A DNA stretch of 64,000 nucleotides from Streptomyces sp. 6-11-2 (GTDB lineage: Bacteria; Actinomycetota; Actinomycetes; Streptomycetales; Streptomycetaceae). Below are positions 1 to 12,606 of the stretch, one piece after another. How positions within the stretch are numbered: position 1 is the first letter of the stretch; every line of letters begins with the position of its first letter. Below the pieces are notes generated by a model that was not told the origin of the DNA, did no database searches, and saw only the letters and a list, made by a program, of their open reading frames with translations. The stretch is from NCBI RefSeq assembly GCF_006540305.1, contig NZ_BJOR01000001.1:992001-1056000 (forward strand). The letters are read 5' to 3'. Made by a program: the position numbers and the translations under genes.

Positions 1-3000
1 GCCGGCGTCGTCGATCATGTCCTGGACGGACATGGCGAGCACCGGGTGGGAGCTGACCTCGATGAAAGCACGGTGGTCGGCGGCGATCAGGTCACGGATG
101 GCGTCCGCGAACAGCACCCGGCCGCGCAGGCTGCGGTACCAGTACGCGGCGTCCATGACGGTGGTGTCGAGCCAGTCGCCGGTGACGGTCGAGAAGAACG
201 GGATCTCGGACGTCCGCGGCGCGACCTCGGCCAGCAGCGCGAGGATCTCGTCGTGCAGGTCCTCGACATGGGGGGAGTGCGAGGCGTAGTCCACGGCGAT
301 CCGGCGGGCCCGGATCTCCTCGGCGGTGAGCTGCGCGTGCAGTTCGTCCAGGGCCTCCGGCTCGCCCGCGACGACGGAGGAGCGGGGGCCGTTCTCGGCG
401 GCGACGGACACCCGTCCCTCGAACGCCTCCAGACGGGCCTCCACATCGGCGACGGGGAGCGCCACCGACATCATCCCGCCGCGCCCGGCGAGGCTGCGGC
501 CGATGGCCTGGCTGCGCAGCGTCACGACCCGGGCGCCGTCACGCAGCGACAGGGCGCCGGAGACCACGGCAGCGGCGATCTCGCCCTGCGAGTGGCCGAC
601 CACCGCGTCCGGCTCCACACCCTGCGCACGCCACACGGCGGCCAGGGACACCATCACGGCGAACGAGGCGGGCTGGACGACGTCGACGCGCTCCAGCGTC
701 GGGGCGCCCTCGGCGCCCCGCAGGACGTCGATGAGATTCCAGTCGGTGAACTCGGCGAGGGCGGCGGCGCATTCGGCGATGCGCTCGGCGAACACCGGTG
801 ATTCGTCGAGGAGTCGGGCACCCATGCCCACCCACTGGGAGCCCTGGCCGGGGAAGACGAAGACGGTGCGGCCCGCGACGTCCGCGACACCGCGGGCGAC
901 GACGCCCGAGGGCCCGTCGGCGGCGACGGCGCGCAGCGCCTCCAGCGGGTCGGTGCCGGCGGACGGCACGACCACGGCGCGGTGCTCGAAGAGGGCGCGG
1001 GAGGTGGCGAGGGACAGTCCGATGTCGATCGGGCGGGCCGCCGGGACGGCGGTCACGAGGTGGGTGAGGAGACGGTCGGCCTGCTCGCGCAGTGCGGCGG
1101 CGCCACGGGCGGACAAAACCCATGGCACGACGCCGGCGGCGACCGGCACGGGCGCCACGGTGGGCTGCTCGTCGTCGACGGCGGGCGCCTCGGTCTCCTG
1201 CTCCAGGATGATGTGGGCGTTCGTACCGCTGATGCCGAACGAGGACACGGCGGCCCGGCGCGGACGGCCGGTCTCCGGCCAGTCGGTGTTCTCGCCGAGC
1301 AGCCGCACGGTGCCGGGGCTCCAGTCGACGTGGCTGGAGGGCTCGTCGGCGTGCAGGGTCCGCGGCATCACACCGTGGCGCAGCGCCATGACCATCTTGA
1401 TGATGCTCGCGACACCGGCGGCGGACTGGGTGTGGCCGATGTTCGACTTCACCGAGCCGAGCAGCAGCGCGGTCTCGGGCGTACGGGTGCGGCCGTAGGT
1501 GGCGAACAGGGCCTGCGCCTCGATGGGGTCGCCGAGCGGGGTGCCGGTGCCGTGGGCCTCCAGGAGGTCGATCTCGCCGGGGGTGACGCGGGCGTTGGCG
1601 AGGGCCTGGCGGATGACCCGCTGCTGGGAGGGGCCGTTGGGGGCGCTGAGGCCGTTGGAGGCGCCGTCCTGGTTGATGGCGGAGCCGCGGATCACGGCGA
1701 GCACCGGGTGGCCGTTGCGGCGTGCGTCGGAGAGCCGCTCGACGAGGACGATGCCGACGCCCTCGGCGAGGGTCATGCCGTCGGCGCTCTCGGAGAACGC
1801 CTTGCAGCGGCCGTCCTGGGCGAGGGCCCGCTGCCGGCTGAAGGCCACGAACGCGTTGGGGGTGGTCATGACCGTGGCGCCGCCGGCGACCGCGAGGTCG
1901 CTCTCGCCGTTGCGCAGCGCCTGGCAGGCCAGGTGCAGCGCGACCAGCGAGGACGAGCAGGCGGTGTCGACGGTGACCGCCGGACCTTCGAGGCCGAAGA
2001 CGTAGGCGAGGCGGCCGGAGAGCACGCTGGGGCTGGTGCCGGTGACCAGGTGGCCCTCGGTGCCTTCGCCGGCGCCCATTCCGTATTCCTGGTAGCTGGA
2101 GCCGATGAAGGTGCCGGTCAGGCTGCCGCGGAGGGTGTCGGGGGTGAGTCCTGCACGCTCGAAGGCCTCCCAGGTGGTCTCCAGGAGGAGCCGCTGCTGC
2201 GGGTCCATGACGAGCGCCTCGCGGGGCGAGATGCCGAAGAACATGGGGTCGAACTCGTCGGCCTCGTGCAGGAAGCCGCCCTGGGTGGAGTAGGTGGTGC
2301 CGGGGTGGTCGGGGTCCGGGTCGTAGAGCCCGGCGGTGTTCCAGCCGCGGTTGACCGGGAAGTCGCTGATCGCGTCGGTGCCGGAGAGCACCAGGTCCCA
2401 CAGCTGCTCCGGGGAGCCGACACCGCCCGGGTAGCGGCAGCTCATGCCGATGATGGCGATGGGCTCGTCGTCGGCGCCGCCGGTGGCGACGGGGCCCGCG
2501 ACCTCCAGCACGGAGCCGACCATCTCGGCCCGCAGGTACTGGGCCAGCTCCAGCGGGGTCGGGTAGTCGAACACCATGGTGCTCGGCAGGGAGAGGCCGG
2601 TGGCCGCGCCGAGGTGCTTGCGCAGTTCGACGGCGGTCAGCGAGTCGAAGCCGATGTCGCGGAAGGCACGGCCCTCCGGCACGGCGTCGGCGGAGGCGTG
2701 ACCGAGTACCGTCGCGGCCTCGGTGCGCACCAGCTCGGTGAGCAGGCGCAGTTGCTCCGGCTCGGACAGCGAGCGGACCCGCCGCACGACTTCGGAGGCG
2801 TCGCCGGTGTCGGCGGGGGTGTTCTCGGCGGCCAGGGCGCGGACCTCGGGCAGGTCACCGATGAGGGCGCTGGGCCGCGCGGAGGTGAACAGCGGGGCGT
2901 AGCGGGTCCAGTCGACGTCCGCGACGGCGACGGCGACGTCCTGGCGGAGGACGGCGCGGCGCATCTCGGTGAGGGCGGGCGCCGGGTCGAGCAGGCGCAG

Positions 3001-6000
3001 GCCCTGGCGGCGCAGGGTGCCGGAGACGGCGTCGTCGGCGGCCATCCCGGTGCCGCCCCACGGACCCCAGGCGATGGAGGTCGCGGCGAGGCCGCGGGCG
3101 CGGCGGGCCAGGGCGAGGGCGTCGAGGTAGGCGTTGGCGGCGCCGTAGGCGCTCTGGTCGCCGCTGCCCCAGACGCCGGCGATGGAGCCGAACAGGATGA
3201 AGAAGTCCAGTTCGCGGACGCCGAGGAGGTCGTCGAGGTGGGCGGCGCCGGCCAGCTTCGCGGCGGTGAGGGCGGCGAACTCGGCGGGCGTCAGCCCGTC
3301 CAGCGGACCGTAGTGGCCGACGCCGGCGGTGTGGACGACACCGGTGAGGGGCTGGTCGGCGGGCAGTCCGTCGAGGACGGCGGCGAGGGCGTCGCGGTCG
3401 GCGACGTCGCAGGCCACGAGGGAGACGCTTGCGCCCAACTGCTCCAGTTCGGCGCGGAGTTCGGCGGCGCCGGGGGCATCGGGGCCGCGGCGGCTGGTGA
3501 GGACGAGATGGTCCGCGCCGGAGCGGGCCAGCCAGCGGGCGGTCTCGGCGCCGAGGCCGCCGGTGCCGCCGGTGATCAGCACGCTTCCGGAGGCGGTGAA
3601 CCGGTCGGCGGAGGGCAGCTCGTCGACGGTGTGGCGGACCAGGCGGCGGCCGTGCACACCGGTGGCGCGCAGGGCGACCTGGTCCTCCCCGTCGGGGGCG
3701 TCCTTGACCGCGAGGACCTCGGCGAGGCGCTGTCCGGCGCGGCGGTCGAACTCGGCCGGGAGGTCGACGAGTCCGCCCCACAGGCGGGGGTGCTCCAGGG
3801 CGACACCGCGGCCCATGCCCCAGGCGGTGGCCTGGGCGGGGCGGGTGACCGGGTCGGCGGGGCCGGTGGAGACGGCGCCGCAGGTGGCGGTCCACAGCCG
3901 GCCCCGGGCGCCGGTGTCGGCGAGGGCCTGGACGAGGGCGATGGTCAGGGCGAGGCCCTGGGTGAAGCCGGCGGGCCCGTCGGTGGGGCGCTCGTCGAGC
4001 GGCAGCACGGACAGCACATGGGCGGTGGCGTCGACGTCCTCGGTGCCGGCGAGGCGGGCACCGAGCACGGCCCGGTCGGCGCAGTCGGCGTCCAGGACGA
4101 GGCGGCGGACCCGGGCGCCGTGCGCGCCGAGCGCCTCGGCGAGGCCGTCCAGCAGTTCGTTCTCGTCGTCGGCGGTGGCGTCGGAGGAGACGAGCAGCCA
4201 GGTGCCGTCGAGGACGGGCGCGGCGGGCTTGCCCAGCCGGGTCCACTCGACGCGGTAGCGCAGCGTGTCGAGGAGCGCCTTCTCCTGGTTGCCGCGGCGC
4301 CAGGAGGTGAGCGCGGGCAGCAGGGAGTCGAGCGGGGTGAGGCTGTCCTCGTCGAGGCCGAGGACGGCGGCGAGTTCGGCGGCGTCGCCGCGTTCGACGG
4401 CGGCCCACAGCTTCTGGTCGGCGGGGTCGCCGGCCGAGGAGGGCGCGGCGGAGGGCAGCTGGGGCCAGTAGTGGGCGTGCTGGAAGGCGTAGGTCGGCAG
4501 GTCGGTGCGGCGGGCGCCGGTGCCGGCGAGGTACGCGGTCCAGTCGAGGTCGACGCCGTGGATCTGGAGGCGGGCGGCGGCGGTGGCGGCGGCGGTCTCC
4601 TCGGGACGGCCGGCGCGCAGCAGCGGGACGAGCACTGTGTTGTGATCGTGGCGATCGTCGCGCTCGTCGCGCTCGTCGCGCTCGTCGCCGATGGTGTCCT
4701 CGGCCATGGCGGTCAGCAGTCCGTCGGGGCCGAGTTCGAGGAAGAGGGTGGCGCCGGCGTCGCGCAGGGTGCGCACGCAGTCGGCGAACCGGACGGCCTC
4801 GCGGACGTGGCGCACCCAGTAGTCGGCGGTGCGCACCTCGGCCTCGTCGGCCCTGCGGCCCGTCAGGTCGGAGACCAGCGGGATGCGTGGGGCGGCGTAG
4901 GACAGCGTCTCGGCGACCGTGCGGAACGCGTCGAGCATGGCGTCCATGTGGGGCGAGTGGAAGGCATGGCTCACCCGCAGACGCCTGGTGCGGCGCCCAC
5001 GGCCGGAGAACTCGGCGGCGAGTTCCACGGCGGCGTCCTCGTCACCGGAGACGACGACGGAGGTGGGGCCGTTGACGGCGGCGACGGACAGGCGGTCGCC
5101 GAGCAGCGGGGCGACCTCGTCCTCGGTTGCCTGGACGGCGATCATGGCGCCGCCGGACGGCAGCGCCTCCATGAGGGTGGCGCGGGCGGCGACCAGGCGG
5201 GCGGCGTCCTGAAGGGTGAACACCCCGGCGACGTGTGCGGCGGCGATCTCACCGATGGAGTGGCCGGTGACGAAGTCGGCGCGGACGCCCCAGCTCTCGA
5301 CGAGGCGGTAGAGGGCGACCTCGACGGCGAACAGCGCGGGCTGGGTCCAGCCGGTGCGGTCGAGCAGGGCGGCCTCGTCGGTGCCCTCGGCGGCGAACAC
5401 GACCTCGCGCAGCGGCCGGTCGAGCAGCGGGTCGAGGGCGGCGCACACCTCGTCGAACGCGGCGGCGAACCGGGGCTGGGTCTCGTACAGTTCGCGGCCC
5501 ATGGCGGCACGCTGGCTGCCCTGGCCGGAGAACATGACGGCGATCCGGGCACGCCCCGCGGCCTCGCCCTCGACGACGGCCGGGTCGGGGCGGCCGGCGG
5601 CGAGGGCGCCGAGGGAGGCGAGCAGTCCGTCGCGGTCCTGCGCGATCACCGCGGCGCGGCGCTCGAAGCGGGAGCGGGTGGTGGCCAGGGAGTGGCCGAG
5701 GTCGGCGAGGGACGGCTCGGGGTGGTTCTGGAGGTGGCTGAGCAGGCGGGCGGCCTGGGCGCGCAGGGCGTCGCGGGTCCGGCCGGACAGCAGCAGCGGG
5801 ACGGCGCCGGCGGTGCGCTCGGGGGCGGCCGGGGCGGGCGCGGCGGTGGCGGGCGCCTGCTCGAGGACGGTGTGGACGTTGGTGCCGCTGATACCGAAGG
5901 AGGAGACGGCGGCGCGGCGCGGGCGGCCGGTCTCGGGCCACGCGGTGTGCTCGGTGAGCAGTTCGACGGCGCCTTCGGTCCAGTCGACGTGCGAGGACGG

Positions 6001-9000
6001 AGCGTCCACGTGCAGGGTGCGCGGCAGCACACCATGGCGCATCGCCATGACCATCTTCATGACACCGGCGACACCGGCCGCGGCCTGCGTGTGACCGATG
6101 TTCGACTTCACCGAACCCAGCAGCAGCGGCTGCTCCGGATCACGGTCACGGCCGTAAGTGGCCAGCAGTGCCTGCGCCTCGATCGGGTCACCCAACGTCG
6201 TGCCCGTACCGTGCGCCTCGACGACATCGACGTCACCCGCCGACAGCCCACCACTCGCCAGCGCCTGACGGATCACCCTCTGCTGGGACGGGCCGTTGGG
6301 GGCCGTCAGACCGTTGGAAGCACCGTCCTGGTTGACGGCCGAGCCACGGACGACCGCGAGGATCTGGTGACCGTTGCGGATCGCGTCGGACTGCCGCTCA
6401 AGGACCAGCATGCCGACACCCTCGGACCAGCCGACACCGTCCGCCGAGTCCGAGAACGCCTTGCACCGGCCGTCGGGCGACAGACCCCGCTGACGCGCGA
6501 AGTCGACGAACACGGCAGGCGTGGACATCACGGTCACACCACCGGCCAGCGCGAGCGAGATCTCACCCGACCGCAGCGCCTGCATCGCCCAGTGCATCGC
6601 CACCAGCGACGACGAGCACGCCGTGTCCACCGTGACCGCAGGACCCTCCAGGCCCAGCGTGTAGGAGACACGGCCCGAGGCGAGGCTCGGTGAACTGCCG
6701 CTGCCCTGGAAGCCCTCGAACTCCGGGCTGCCCAGCATCGCGCTGTAGTCGCTGTACATCACACCGGCGAACACACCGGTCGCACTGCCCCGCAGACCGA
6801 CCGGGTCGATGCCGGCCCGCTCGATCGCCTCCCACGACGCCTCAAGCAGCAGCCGCTGCTGCGAGTCCGTCGCCAGCGCCTCACGCGGGCTCATCCCGAA
6901 GAAGCCCGGGTCGAACTCCCCCGCCTCATGCAGGAATCCACCGGACCGGGTGTAGGCGGTGCCAGGATGGTCGGGGTCCGGGTGATACAGGTTCTCCACG
7001 TCCCAGCCACGATTGGTGGGGAAGCCGGAGACAGCGTCCGTGCCCTCGGTGACCAGGCGCCACAGATCCTCGGGCGAGGCGACCCCGCCCGGATAGCGGC
7101 AGGCCATGCCCACGATCACGATCGGATCGTCCGCCACGGCCGCCGTGCGCTGTACGGCCTCCGCCTCGACCTCGGTGCCGAGGAGTTCGTCCAGGATGTA
7201 CGAGGCGAGGTGGCTGACCGTCGGGTAGTCGAAGACGAGGGTGGCGGGCAGGCGCAGTCCGGTGACCGTGTTGAGGCGGTTGCGCAGCTCGACGGCGGTG
7301 AGGGAGTCGAAGCCCAGCTCGCGGAAGGCGCGGCCGGCGTCGATGTCGGCGCCGGTGGCGTGGCCGAGCACCAGGGCGACCTGGCCGCGGACGAGGTCGA
7401 GGACCAGTTCGTCGCGGCTCTCGCGGTCCAGGCGGGCCAGGCGCTGGGCGAGGCCGCCGGCGGTGGCGGACCCGGCGACGGCGGCGCGGCGGGAGCGACC
7501 GCGGATGAGGGAGCGCAGCAGGGGCGGTACATCGCCCGCGGCGCGCAGGACGGAGAGGTCCAGGCGGACGGGGGTGAGCGCGGCGTCGTCGCCGTCGAGG
7601 GCGGCGTCGAAGAGAGCGAGGCCCTGCTCGACGGTGAGGGCGGGGGTGCCGATGCGGGCCAGGCGGCGCAGGTCGTCCTCGGAGAGGTCGCCGGTCATGC
7701 CACCGGTCCGCTCCCAGGGGCCCCAGGCCAGCGACAGACCCGGCAGACCGGCCGCACGGCGGTGCTCCATCAGGGCATCCAGGAAAGCGTTGCCCGCCGC
7801 GTAGTTGGCCTGACCCGCATTGCCGAAGACACCGGCGACCGACGAGAACACCACGAAGGCCTTCAGATCCAGGTCGCGCGTCGCCTCGTGCAGGTTCCAG
7901 GCCGCGTCCACCTTCGGACGCAGCACGGCGGACAACCGCTCCGCAGTAAGAGACGCGACCATACCGTCGTCCAGCACACCCGCCGAATGCACCACCGCCG
8001 ACACCGGATACGCGGCCACCAGCTCGGCCACCGCCCCACGATCCGTCACATCACACGCCACCACCGTCGCCCGCGCACCCGACTCCGCCAACTCCGCCAC
8101 CAGCTCGGCCGCACCCACGGCCTCACCACCACGACGACTGACCAGAACCAGCTCACGCACCCCGTACCCGGCCACCAGATGACGCGCCACCACCGCACCC
8201 AGACCACCAGTACCACCCGTCACCAACACCGCACCCTCCCCACCGAACACCCGAACGGCCTCGGCAGTGGGAGCGGGACGACGGACCAGACGGGCGGCAC
8301 GGAGCTCGTCACCGCGCACGGCGAGCTGTGGCTCATCGGAGGTGAGCGCGGCGGCCGGGAGAGTGAGCAGGTCCTGCTCGGCGTCGAGGTCGACGAGGAG
8401 GAAGCGGCCGGGGTTCTCGGACTGCGCGGAACGCACCAGGCCCCAGACCACGGCGGCGGCCGGGTCGTGGCCGGTGGTCGCGCCCCGGGTGACCAGGACG
8501 AGCCGGGAGGCGGCGAACCGCTCGTCCTGCTCGAGCCAGGTCTGTACGGCGGCGAGGGCGTCGGTGGCGGCGCGGTGTGCGGCGGTGACGGGGTCGGCGT
8601 CCGGGCCGGTGCCGGTGAGCGGCAGCAGCACGGTGTCCGGGACGGCGCCGTCGGCGGCGGCGAGGGCCGCGAGGTCCGGATGGACGGCGAGTTCGCCGAA
8701 CTGGGGCAGGGCGCGCAGGCCGAAGGGGTCCTCGCCGACGAGGGCGGCGGTGCCGGAGGCGGCGGCGACCGCCGTGACGGGCACCCAGTCGAGGCGGAAC
8801 AGGGCGTCGCGGACCAGTGCGGCGGCTGCGTCGATCTCGCGGGCCGCGACCGCGCGCAGGATCAGCGAGTCGGCGGACAGGACGAGCTGTCCCGCGTCGT
8901 CGGCGACGGCGATCGCGACGGCGTCGCCGGCCGCCGGAGCGAGCCGCACCCGCAGCGTGGTGGCGCCGCTCGCGTGCAGGCTGACGCCTTCCCAGGAGAA

Positions 9001-12000
9001 GGGCAGCCCACCGGCGGCGCGCTCGTCGAGGTCGACGAACGACGCCGCGTGCAGGGCGGAGTCGAGGAGCGCGGGGTGCAGGCCGAAGGACTGGGCGTCG
9101 GTGTGGCCGGACTCGGGCAGGACGACCTCGGCGAACACCTCGTCGCCGCGGCGCCAGGCGGCCCGCAGGCCCTGGAAGAGCGGGCCGTAGCCGAAGCCGC
9201 CCTCGGCGAGCCGGTCGTAGAGGCCGTCCACGGGGAGGGCCTCGGCACCGGCCGGGGGCCAGACGGTGGCGTCGAAGTCGGTGGCGGCGCGGGAGGGCGA
9301 GAGCACACCGGTGGCGTGGGACGTCCAGGGGGCGTCCTCGTCGGCGTCGGGGCGGCCGTAGATCGTGACGCTGCGGCGGCCGGACTCGTCCGGGTTGCCG
9401 ATCCACAGCTGCACCTGGACGCCGCCCTGCTCGGGCAGGACGAGCGGTGCCGCCAGAGTCAGTTCGTCGACGCGGTCGCAACCGACCTCGTCGCCGGCGC
9501 GGACGGCCAGCTCCAGGAAGGCGGTGCCGGGCAGCAGGGTGGTGCCGCGGACGGTGTGGTCGGCGAGCCACGGGTGGCTGAGCAGGGAGATCCGGCCGGT
9601 CAGCAGGGCGCCCTCGGAGTCGGCGAGGGAGACCGCGGCGGACAGCAGCGGGTGGTGGGCGGCTCCGAGTCCGACGGAGCGCAGGTCGGCGGCGCCGCCC
9701 TGGACGGCGCGCGGCCAGTAGCGGCGGTGCTGGAAGGTGTACGTCGGCAGGTCGGTGCGGCGGGCTCCGGTGCCGGTGAAGCAGGCGTCCCAGCGCAGCG
9801 TGGTGCCGTGGGTGTGCAGCGCGGCGAGCGCGGCGGTGAAGGTGTGGTCCTCGGGGCGGCCCTCGCGCAGCGCGGGCACGGTGACGGCATCGGAGCCGGC
9901 GGCGTCCAGGCAGTTCTGTGCCAGGGCGGACAGCACGCTGTCGGGGCCGAGTTCGAGGAAGGCGGTGACGTCGTGCCGGGCGAGCCAGTCGATGCCGTCG
10001 GCGAAGCGGACGGCGTGGCGAACGTGGTCGACCCAGTAGTCGGGCGAGGTGAGCTGGGCGACGGTGGCCGGCTCACCGGTGACGTTGGAGACGACGGGCA
10101 GCAGCGGGCTGTGCAGCGTGAGGCCTTCGACGACGCTACGGAACTCGTCGACCATCGGTGCCATGAGCGGCGAGTGGAAGGCGTGCGAGACGCGCAGCCT
10201 GCTCGTCCTGCGTCCGTCGGCGGCCAGGCGGGCCGCCAGCTCGGTGACGGTGGTCTCGTCGCCGGAGAGGACGACGGCGGAGGGCCCGTTGACGGCGGCG
10301 AGGGACACCAGGTCCTCGTGGCCGGCGAGCAGCGGGGCGACCTCCTCCTCGCTCGCCTGCACGGCGACCATCGCGCCGCCCTCGGGCAGCGCCTGCATGA
10401 GACGGCCGCGGGCGGCCACCAGGGTGGCCGCGTCGTCGAGGGAGAGCACGCCGGCGACGTGCGCGGCGGCGATCTCGCCCACGGAGTGGCCGGCCAGGTG
10501 GTCCGGCTTGACCTCGAAGGACTCCAGCAGACGGTAGAGGGCGACCTCGACGGCGAACAGCGCGGGCTGCGCGTACTCGGTGCGGTCGAGGCGGGCGGCG
10601 TCCTCGCCCCACAGCACCTCGCGCAGCGGCACGTCCAGGTGGGGGGTGAAGGCGTCGAGGGCGGCGTCCAGGGCGGCGGCGAACACCGGGAAGCGGGCGG
10701 CGAGTTCGCGGCCGGCGCCGAGGCGCTGGGCGCCCTGTCCGGTGAACAGGACGGCGAGGCGGGTCTCGGTGCGGGCGGTGCCGGTGACGGTGTCGGCCAG
10801 GGCGGCCGGGTCGGTGCCGTCGGCGATCGCGGTCAGCCGCTCGGTGAGGCCGGGCGGGCTCGCGGCGAGCAGGACGACCCGGTGCTCGAACGCGGTGCGG
10901 GTGGTGGCGAGCGAGTAGGCGGTGTCCGTCAGCGCGGGCGGGGTGCCGGTGCCGAGGGTGGTGAGCAGGGCGGCGGCCTGGGCGCGCAGCACCTCGGGAC
11001 CGCGGCCGGAGAGCAGCACGGGCACCACGCCGGTGACGGCGGCCGAGGTGCCCGGGGTGTCGTCCTCGGTGTCGGCGGGCTCCGGCTCGGGGGCCTGCTC
11101 GACGATGGTGTGGGCGTTGGTGCCGCTGATACCGAAGGAGGAGACGGCCGCGCGGCGGGGGGCGCCGGTGGCGGGCCATTCGGTGTTCTCGGTGAGGACG
11201 CGGACGGCGCCCTGCGACCAGTCGACGTGGCGGGTGGGCTCGTCGGCGAGGAGGGTGCGGGGCAGCACGCCGTGCCGCATCGCCATGACCATCTTGATGA
11301 CACCGGCGACACCGGCGGCGGCCTGGGTGTGGCTGATGTTGGACTTCACCGAGCCGAGCAGCAGCGGCTTGTCCTCGTCACGGTTCTGCCCGTAGGTGGC
11401 GAGCACCGCCTGTGCCTCGACGGGGTCGCCGAGGGTGGTGCCGGTGCCGTGCGCCTCGACGACGTCGATGTCGCCCGCGGAGAGCCGGGCGTTGACGAGG
11501 GCCTGCTCGATGACCGCCTGCTGCGAGGGGCCGTTGGGCGCGGTGAGGCCGTTGGAGGCACCGTCCTGGTTGACGGCGGTGCCGCGGACCACGGCGAGGA
11601 TCTCGCGGCCGTTGCGGATCGCGTCGGAGAGGCGTTCCAGGACGAGGATGCCGACGCCCTCGGCCCAGCCGGTGCCGTCGGCGGTGTCGCCGAAGGAGCG
11701 GCAGCGGCCGTCGGCCGACAGTCCGCCCTGGCGGCCCATCTCGATGAAGGTGCCGGGGCCGGACATGACGGTGACGCCGCCCGCGAGGGCGAGGGTGCAC
11801 TCGCCCGCGCGCAGCGCCTGGGTGGCGAGGTGGAGGGCGACCAGGGAGGAGGAGCAGGCGGTGTCGACGGTGACAGCGGGACCGACCGTGCCGAAGGTGT
11901 ACGAGATGCGGCCGGACAGCACGCTGCCGGTGTTGCCGGTGAGCTGGAAGCCATCGGCGCCGTCGGCGGGGCCGACCCGGTAGTCCTGGGCCATGGCGCC

Positions 12001-12438
12001 GATGAAGACGCCGGTGCGGCTGCCCTTGACCGAGGTGGGGTCGATGCCGGCCCGCTCGAACGCCTCCCAGGCGGACTCCAGGACGACCCGCTGCTGCGGG
12101 TCCATGGCGACCGCCTCGCGCGGTGAGATGCCGAAGAAGTCCGCGTCGAAGTCCGGTGCGTCGTGCAGGAATCCACCGCGGGAGGTCGGCGAAGAGGCGA
12201 GCGCCTCCATGTCCCAGCCGCGGTCGGCGGGGAACGGGGTGACGCCGTTCTCGCCGGCCTCCACCATCCGCCACAGGTCCTCGGGGCTGCTGACGCCACC
12301 GGGGTAGCGACAGGTCATGCCGACGATGGCGATCGGTTCCTGGGCCGACGACTCCAGCTCGCTCACACGCCGCCGCGCGCGTCGCAGATCGGCGGTCGCC
12401 AGCTTGAGGTAATCCCGGAGCTTCTGTTCGTTGTCCAT
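1..12438 (-). CDS. Polyene-type modular polyketide synthase subunit (NysI/AmphI-like), C-terminus cut by the window edge
   Basis: Type I PKS that extends an ACP-bound chain through at least three modules. The frame is the same at 12438, 7140, 2460 and base 1, giving 4146 codons without the end. ATG 12438 opens a helical docking peptide (residues 1-33). Module A: KS (Cys195, His330, His370), AT (Ser652 in GHSVG, HAFH 752-755: malonyl), DH (His961 of HxxxGxxxxP, Asp1126), KR (TGGTGGLG 1407, LDD 1489-1491, Tyr1546: B-type), ACP (Ser1712). Module B: KS (Cys1941, His2076, His2116), AT (Ser2394, HAFH 2491: malonyl), KR (TGGTGGLG 2956, Trp3090, Tyr3098, no LDD: A-type), ACP (Ser3266), and no DH. Module C: KS (Cys3494, His3629), then AT (Ser3950 in GHSQG, YASH 4051: methylmalonyl) running off the end. 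Inferred output: a double bond, then a hydroxyl, then a methyl-branched unit. A methylmalonyl third module is the known layout of NysI/AmphI (module 11) and PimS2 (module 7). Confidence 0.95.
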   Translation of the reverse strand, partial: MDNEQKLRDYLKLATADLRRARRRVSELESSAQEPIAIVGMTCRYPGGVSSPEDLWRMVEAGENGVTPFPADRGWDMEALASSPTSRGGFLHDAPDFDADFFGISPREAVAMDPQQRVVLESAWEAFERAGIDPTSVKGSRTGVFIGAMAQDYRVGPADGADGFQLTGNTGSVLSGRISYTFGTVGPAVTVDTACSSSLVALHLATQALRAGECTLALAGGVTVMSGPGTFIEMGRQGGLSADGRCRSFGDTADGTGWAEGVGILVLERLSDAIRNGREILAVVRGTAVNQDGASNGLTAPNGPSQQAVIEQALVNARLSAGDIDVVEAHGTGTTLGDPVEAQAVLATYGQNRDEDKPLLLGSVKSNISHTQAAAGVAGVIKMVMAMRHGVLPRTLLADEPTRHVDWSQGAVRVLTENTEWPATGAPRRAAVSSFGISGTNAHTIVEQAPEPEPADTEDDTPGTSAAVTGVVPVLLSGRGPEVLRAQAAALLTTLGTGTPPALTDTAYSLATTRTAFEHRVVLLAASPPGLTERLTAIADGTDPAALADTVTGTARTETRLAVLFTGQGAQRLGAGRELAARFPVFAAALDAALDAFTPHLDVPLREVLWGEDAARLDRTEYAQPALFAVEVALYRLLESFEVKPDHLAGHSVGEIAAAHVAGVLSLDDAATLVAARGRLMQALPEGGAMVAVQASEEEVAPLLAGHEDLVSLAAVNGPSAVVLSGDETTVTELAARLAADGRRTSRLRVSHAFHSPLMAPMVDEFRSVVEGLTLHSPLLPVVSNVTGEPATVAQLTSPDYWVDHVRHAVRFADGIDWLARHDVTAFLELGPDSVLSALAQNCLDAAGSDAVTVPALREGRPEDHTFTAALAALHTHGTTLRWDACFTGTGARRTDLPTYTFQHRRYWPRAVQGGAADLRSVGLGAAHHPLLSAAVSLADSEGALLTGRISLLSHPWLADHTVRGTTLLPGTAFLELAVRAGDEVGCDRVDELTLAAPLVLPEQGGVQVQLWIGNPDESGRRSVTIYGRPDADEDAPWTSHATGVLSPSRAATDFDATVWPPAGAEALPVDGLYDRLAEGGFGYGPLFQGLRAAWRRGDEVFAEVVLPESGHTDAQSFGLHPALLDSALHAASFVDLDERAAGGLPFSWEGVSLHASGATTLRVRLAPAAGDAVAIAVADDAGQLVLSADSLILRAVAAREIDAAAALVRDALFRLDWVPVTAVAAASGTAALVGEDPFGLRALPQFGELAVHPDLAALAAADGAVPDTVLLPLTGTGPDADPVTAAHRAATDALAAVQTWLEQDERFAASRLVLVTRGATTGHDPAAAVVWGLVRSAQSENPGRFLLVDLDAEQDLLTLPAAALTSDEPQLAVRGDELRAARLVRRPAPTAEAVRVFGGEGAVLVTGGTGGLGAVVARHLVAGYGVRELVLVSRRGGEAVGAAELVAELAESGARATVVACDVTDRGAVAELVAAYPVSAVVHSAGVLDDGMVASLTAERLSAVLRPKVDAAWNLHEATRDLDLKAFVVFSSVAGVFGNAGQANYAAGNAFLDALMEHRRAAGLPGLSLAWGPWERTGGMTGDLSEDDLRRLARIGTPALTVEQGLALFDAALDGDDAALTPVRLDLSVLRAAGDVPPLLRSLIRGRSRRAAVAGSATAGGLAQRLARLDRESRDELVLDLVRGQVALVLGHATGADIDAGRAFRELGFDSLTAVELRNRLNTVTGLRLPATLVFDYPTVSHLASYILDELLGTEVEAEAVQRTAAVADDPIVIVGMACRYPGGVASPEDLWRLVTEGTDAVSGFPTNRGWDVENLYHPDPDHPGTAYTRSGGFLHEAGEFDPGFFGMSPREALATDSQQRLLLEASWEAIERAGIDPVGLRGSATGVFAGVMYSDYSAMLGSPEFEGFQGSGSSPSLASGRVSYTLGLEGPAVTVDTACSSSLVAMHWAMQALRSGEISLALAGGVTVMSTPAVFVDFARQRGLSPDGRCKAFSDSADGVGWSEGVGMLVLERQSDAIRNGHQILAVVRGSAVNQDGASNGLTAPNGPSQQRVIRQALASGGLSAGDVDVVEAHGTGTTLGDPIEAQALLATYGRDRDPEQPLLLGSVKSNIGHTQAAAGVAGVMKMVMAMRHGVLPRTLHVDAPSSHVDWTEGAVELLTEHTAWPETGRPRRAAVSSFGISGTNVHTVLEQAPATAAPAPAAPERTAGAVPLLLSGRTRDALRAQAARLLSHLQNHPEPSLADLGHSLATTRSRFERRAAVIAQDRDGLLASLGALAAGRPDPAVVEGEAAGRARIAVMFSGQGSQRAAMGRELYETQPRFAAAFDEVCAALDPLLDRPLREVVFAAEGTDEAALLDRTGWTQPALFAVEVALYRLVESWGVRADFVTGHSIGEIAAAHVAGVFTLQDAARLVAARATLMEALPSGGAMIAVQATEDEVAPLLGDRLSVAAVNGPTSVVVSGDEDAAVELAAEFSGRGRRTRRLRVSHAFHSPHMDAMLDAFRTVAETLSYAAPRIPLVSDLTGRRADEAEVRTADYWVRHVREAVRFADCVRTLRDAGATLFLELGPDGLLTAMAEDTIGDERDERDERDDRHDHNTVLVPLLRAGRPEETAAATAAARLQIHGVDLDWTAYLAGTGARRTDLPTYAFQHAHYWPQLPSAAPSSAGDPADQKLWAAVERGDAAELAAVLGLDEDSLTPLDSLLPALTSWRRGNQEKALLDTLRYRVEWTRLGKPAAPVLDGTWLLVSSDATADDENELLDGLAEALGAHGARVRRLVLDADCADRAVLGARLAGTEDVDATAHVLSVLPLDERPTDGPAGFTQGLALTIALVQALADTGARGRLWTATCGAVSTGPADPVTRPAQATAWGMGRGVALEHPRLWGGLVDLPAEFDRRAGQRLAEVLAVKDAPDGEDQVALRATGVHGRRLVRHTVDELPSADRFTASGSVLITGGTGGLGAETARWLARSGADHLVLTSRRGPDAPGAAELRAELEQLGASVSLVACDVADRDALAAVLDGLPADQPLTGVVHTAGVGHYGPLDGLTPAEFAALTAAKLAGAAHLDDLLGVRELDFFILFGSIAGVWGSGDQSAYGAANAYLDALALARRARGLAATSIAWGPWGGTGMAADDAVSGTLRRQGLRLLDPAPALTEMRRAVLRQDVAVAVADVDWTRYAPLFTSARPSALIGDLPEVRALAAENTPADTGDASEVVRRVRSLSEPEQLRLLTELVRTEAATVLGHASADAVPEGRAFRDIGFDSLTAVELRKHLGAATGLSLPSTMVFDYPTPLELAQYLRAEMVGSVLEVAGPVATGGADDEPIAIIGMSCRYPGGVGSPEQLWDLVLSGTDAISDFPVNRGWNTAGLYDPDPDHPGTTYSTQGGFLHEADEFDPMFFGISPREALVMDPQQRLLLETTWEAFERAGLTPDTLRGSLTGTFIGSSYQEYGMGAGEGTEGHLVTGTSPSVLSGRLAYVFGLEGPAVTVDTACSSSLVALHLACQALRNGESDLAVAGGATVMTTPNAFVAFSRQRALAQDGRCKAFSESADGMTLAEGVGIVLVERLSDARRNGHPVLAVIRGSAINQDGASNGLSAPNGPSQQRVIRQALANARVTPGEIDLLEAHGTGTPLGDPIEAQALFATYGRTRTPETALLLGSVKSNIGHTQSAAGVASIIKMVMALRHGVMPRTLHADEPSSHVDWSPGTVRLLGENTDWPETGRPRRAAVSSFGISGTNAHIILEQETEAPAVDDEQPTVAPVPVAAGVVPWVLSARGAAALREQADRLLTHLVTAVPAARPIDIGLSLATSRALFEHRAVVVPSAGTDPLEALRAVAADGPSGVVARGVADVAGRTVFVFPGQGSQWVGMGARLLDESPVFAERIAECAAALAEFTDWNLIDVLRGAEGAPTLERVDVVQPASFAVMVSLAAVWRAQGVEPDAVVGHSQGEIAAAVVSGALSLRDGARVVTLRSQAIGRSLAGRGGMMSVALPVADVEARLEAFEGRVSVAAENGPRSSVVAGEPEALDELHAQLTAEEIRARRIAVDYASHSPHVEDLHDEILALLAEVAPRTSEIPFFSTVTGDWLDTTVMDAAYWYRSLRGRVLFADAIRDLIAADHRAFIEVSSHPVLAMSVQDMIDDAG

Positions 12439-12568
12439 CTCAACCCATCCCGACGGCCGACGGCCGTACACGCATCGCCGAAATCTCTGCGCCGTGCTGC
12501 AGAACACCGACTCGCCACATGGCTCTCCTCTGCAGGAGAAGCCATGAGGCGAGTGTGGAGGGAGGCCC

Positions 12569-12584
12569 GGCAGGAAATCCCTAG
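12569..12584 (-). promoter_or_regulatory. Candidate PimM-type (PAS-LuxR) operator upstream of the PKS gene
   Basis: Read on the minus strand this is CTAGGGATTTCCTGCC. The first twelve bases fit the published PimM consensus CTVGGGAWWTCCCBAG; the distal half-site is degenerate. It lies about 130 bases upstream of the PKS start, in the 168-base gap between the PKS and the dehydratase gene. It is weaker than the copy at 13781. Confidence 0.5.
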
Positions 12585-12606
12585 AACTTGGAGGGGCTTT
12601 CGCCCG

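Noticed and set aside
982..6693. 1903-residue plus-strand open frame, and similar ones at 46-801, 6928-12126 and 12163-14241
   Set aside because: These are antisense to the PKS and dehydratase. Their products are Gly/Ala/Val/Glu-rich without domains, a usual artefact of high-GC codon bias.
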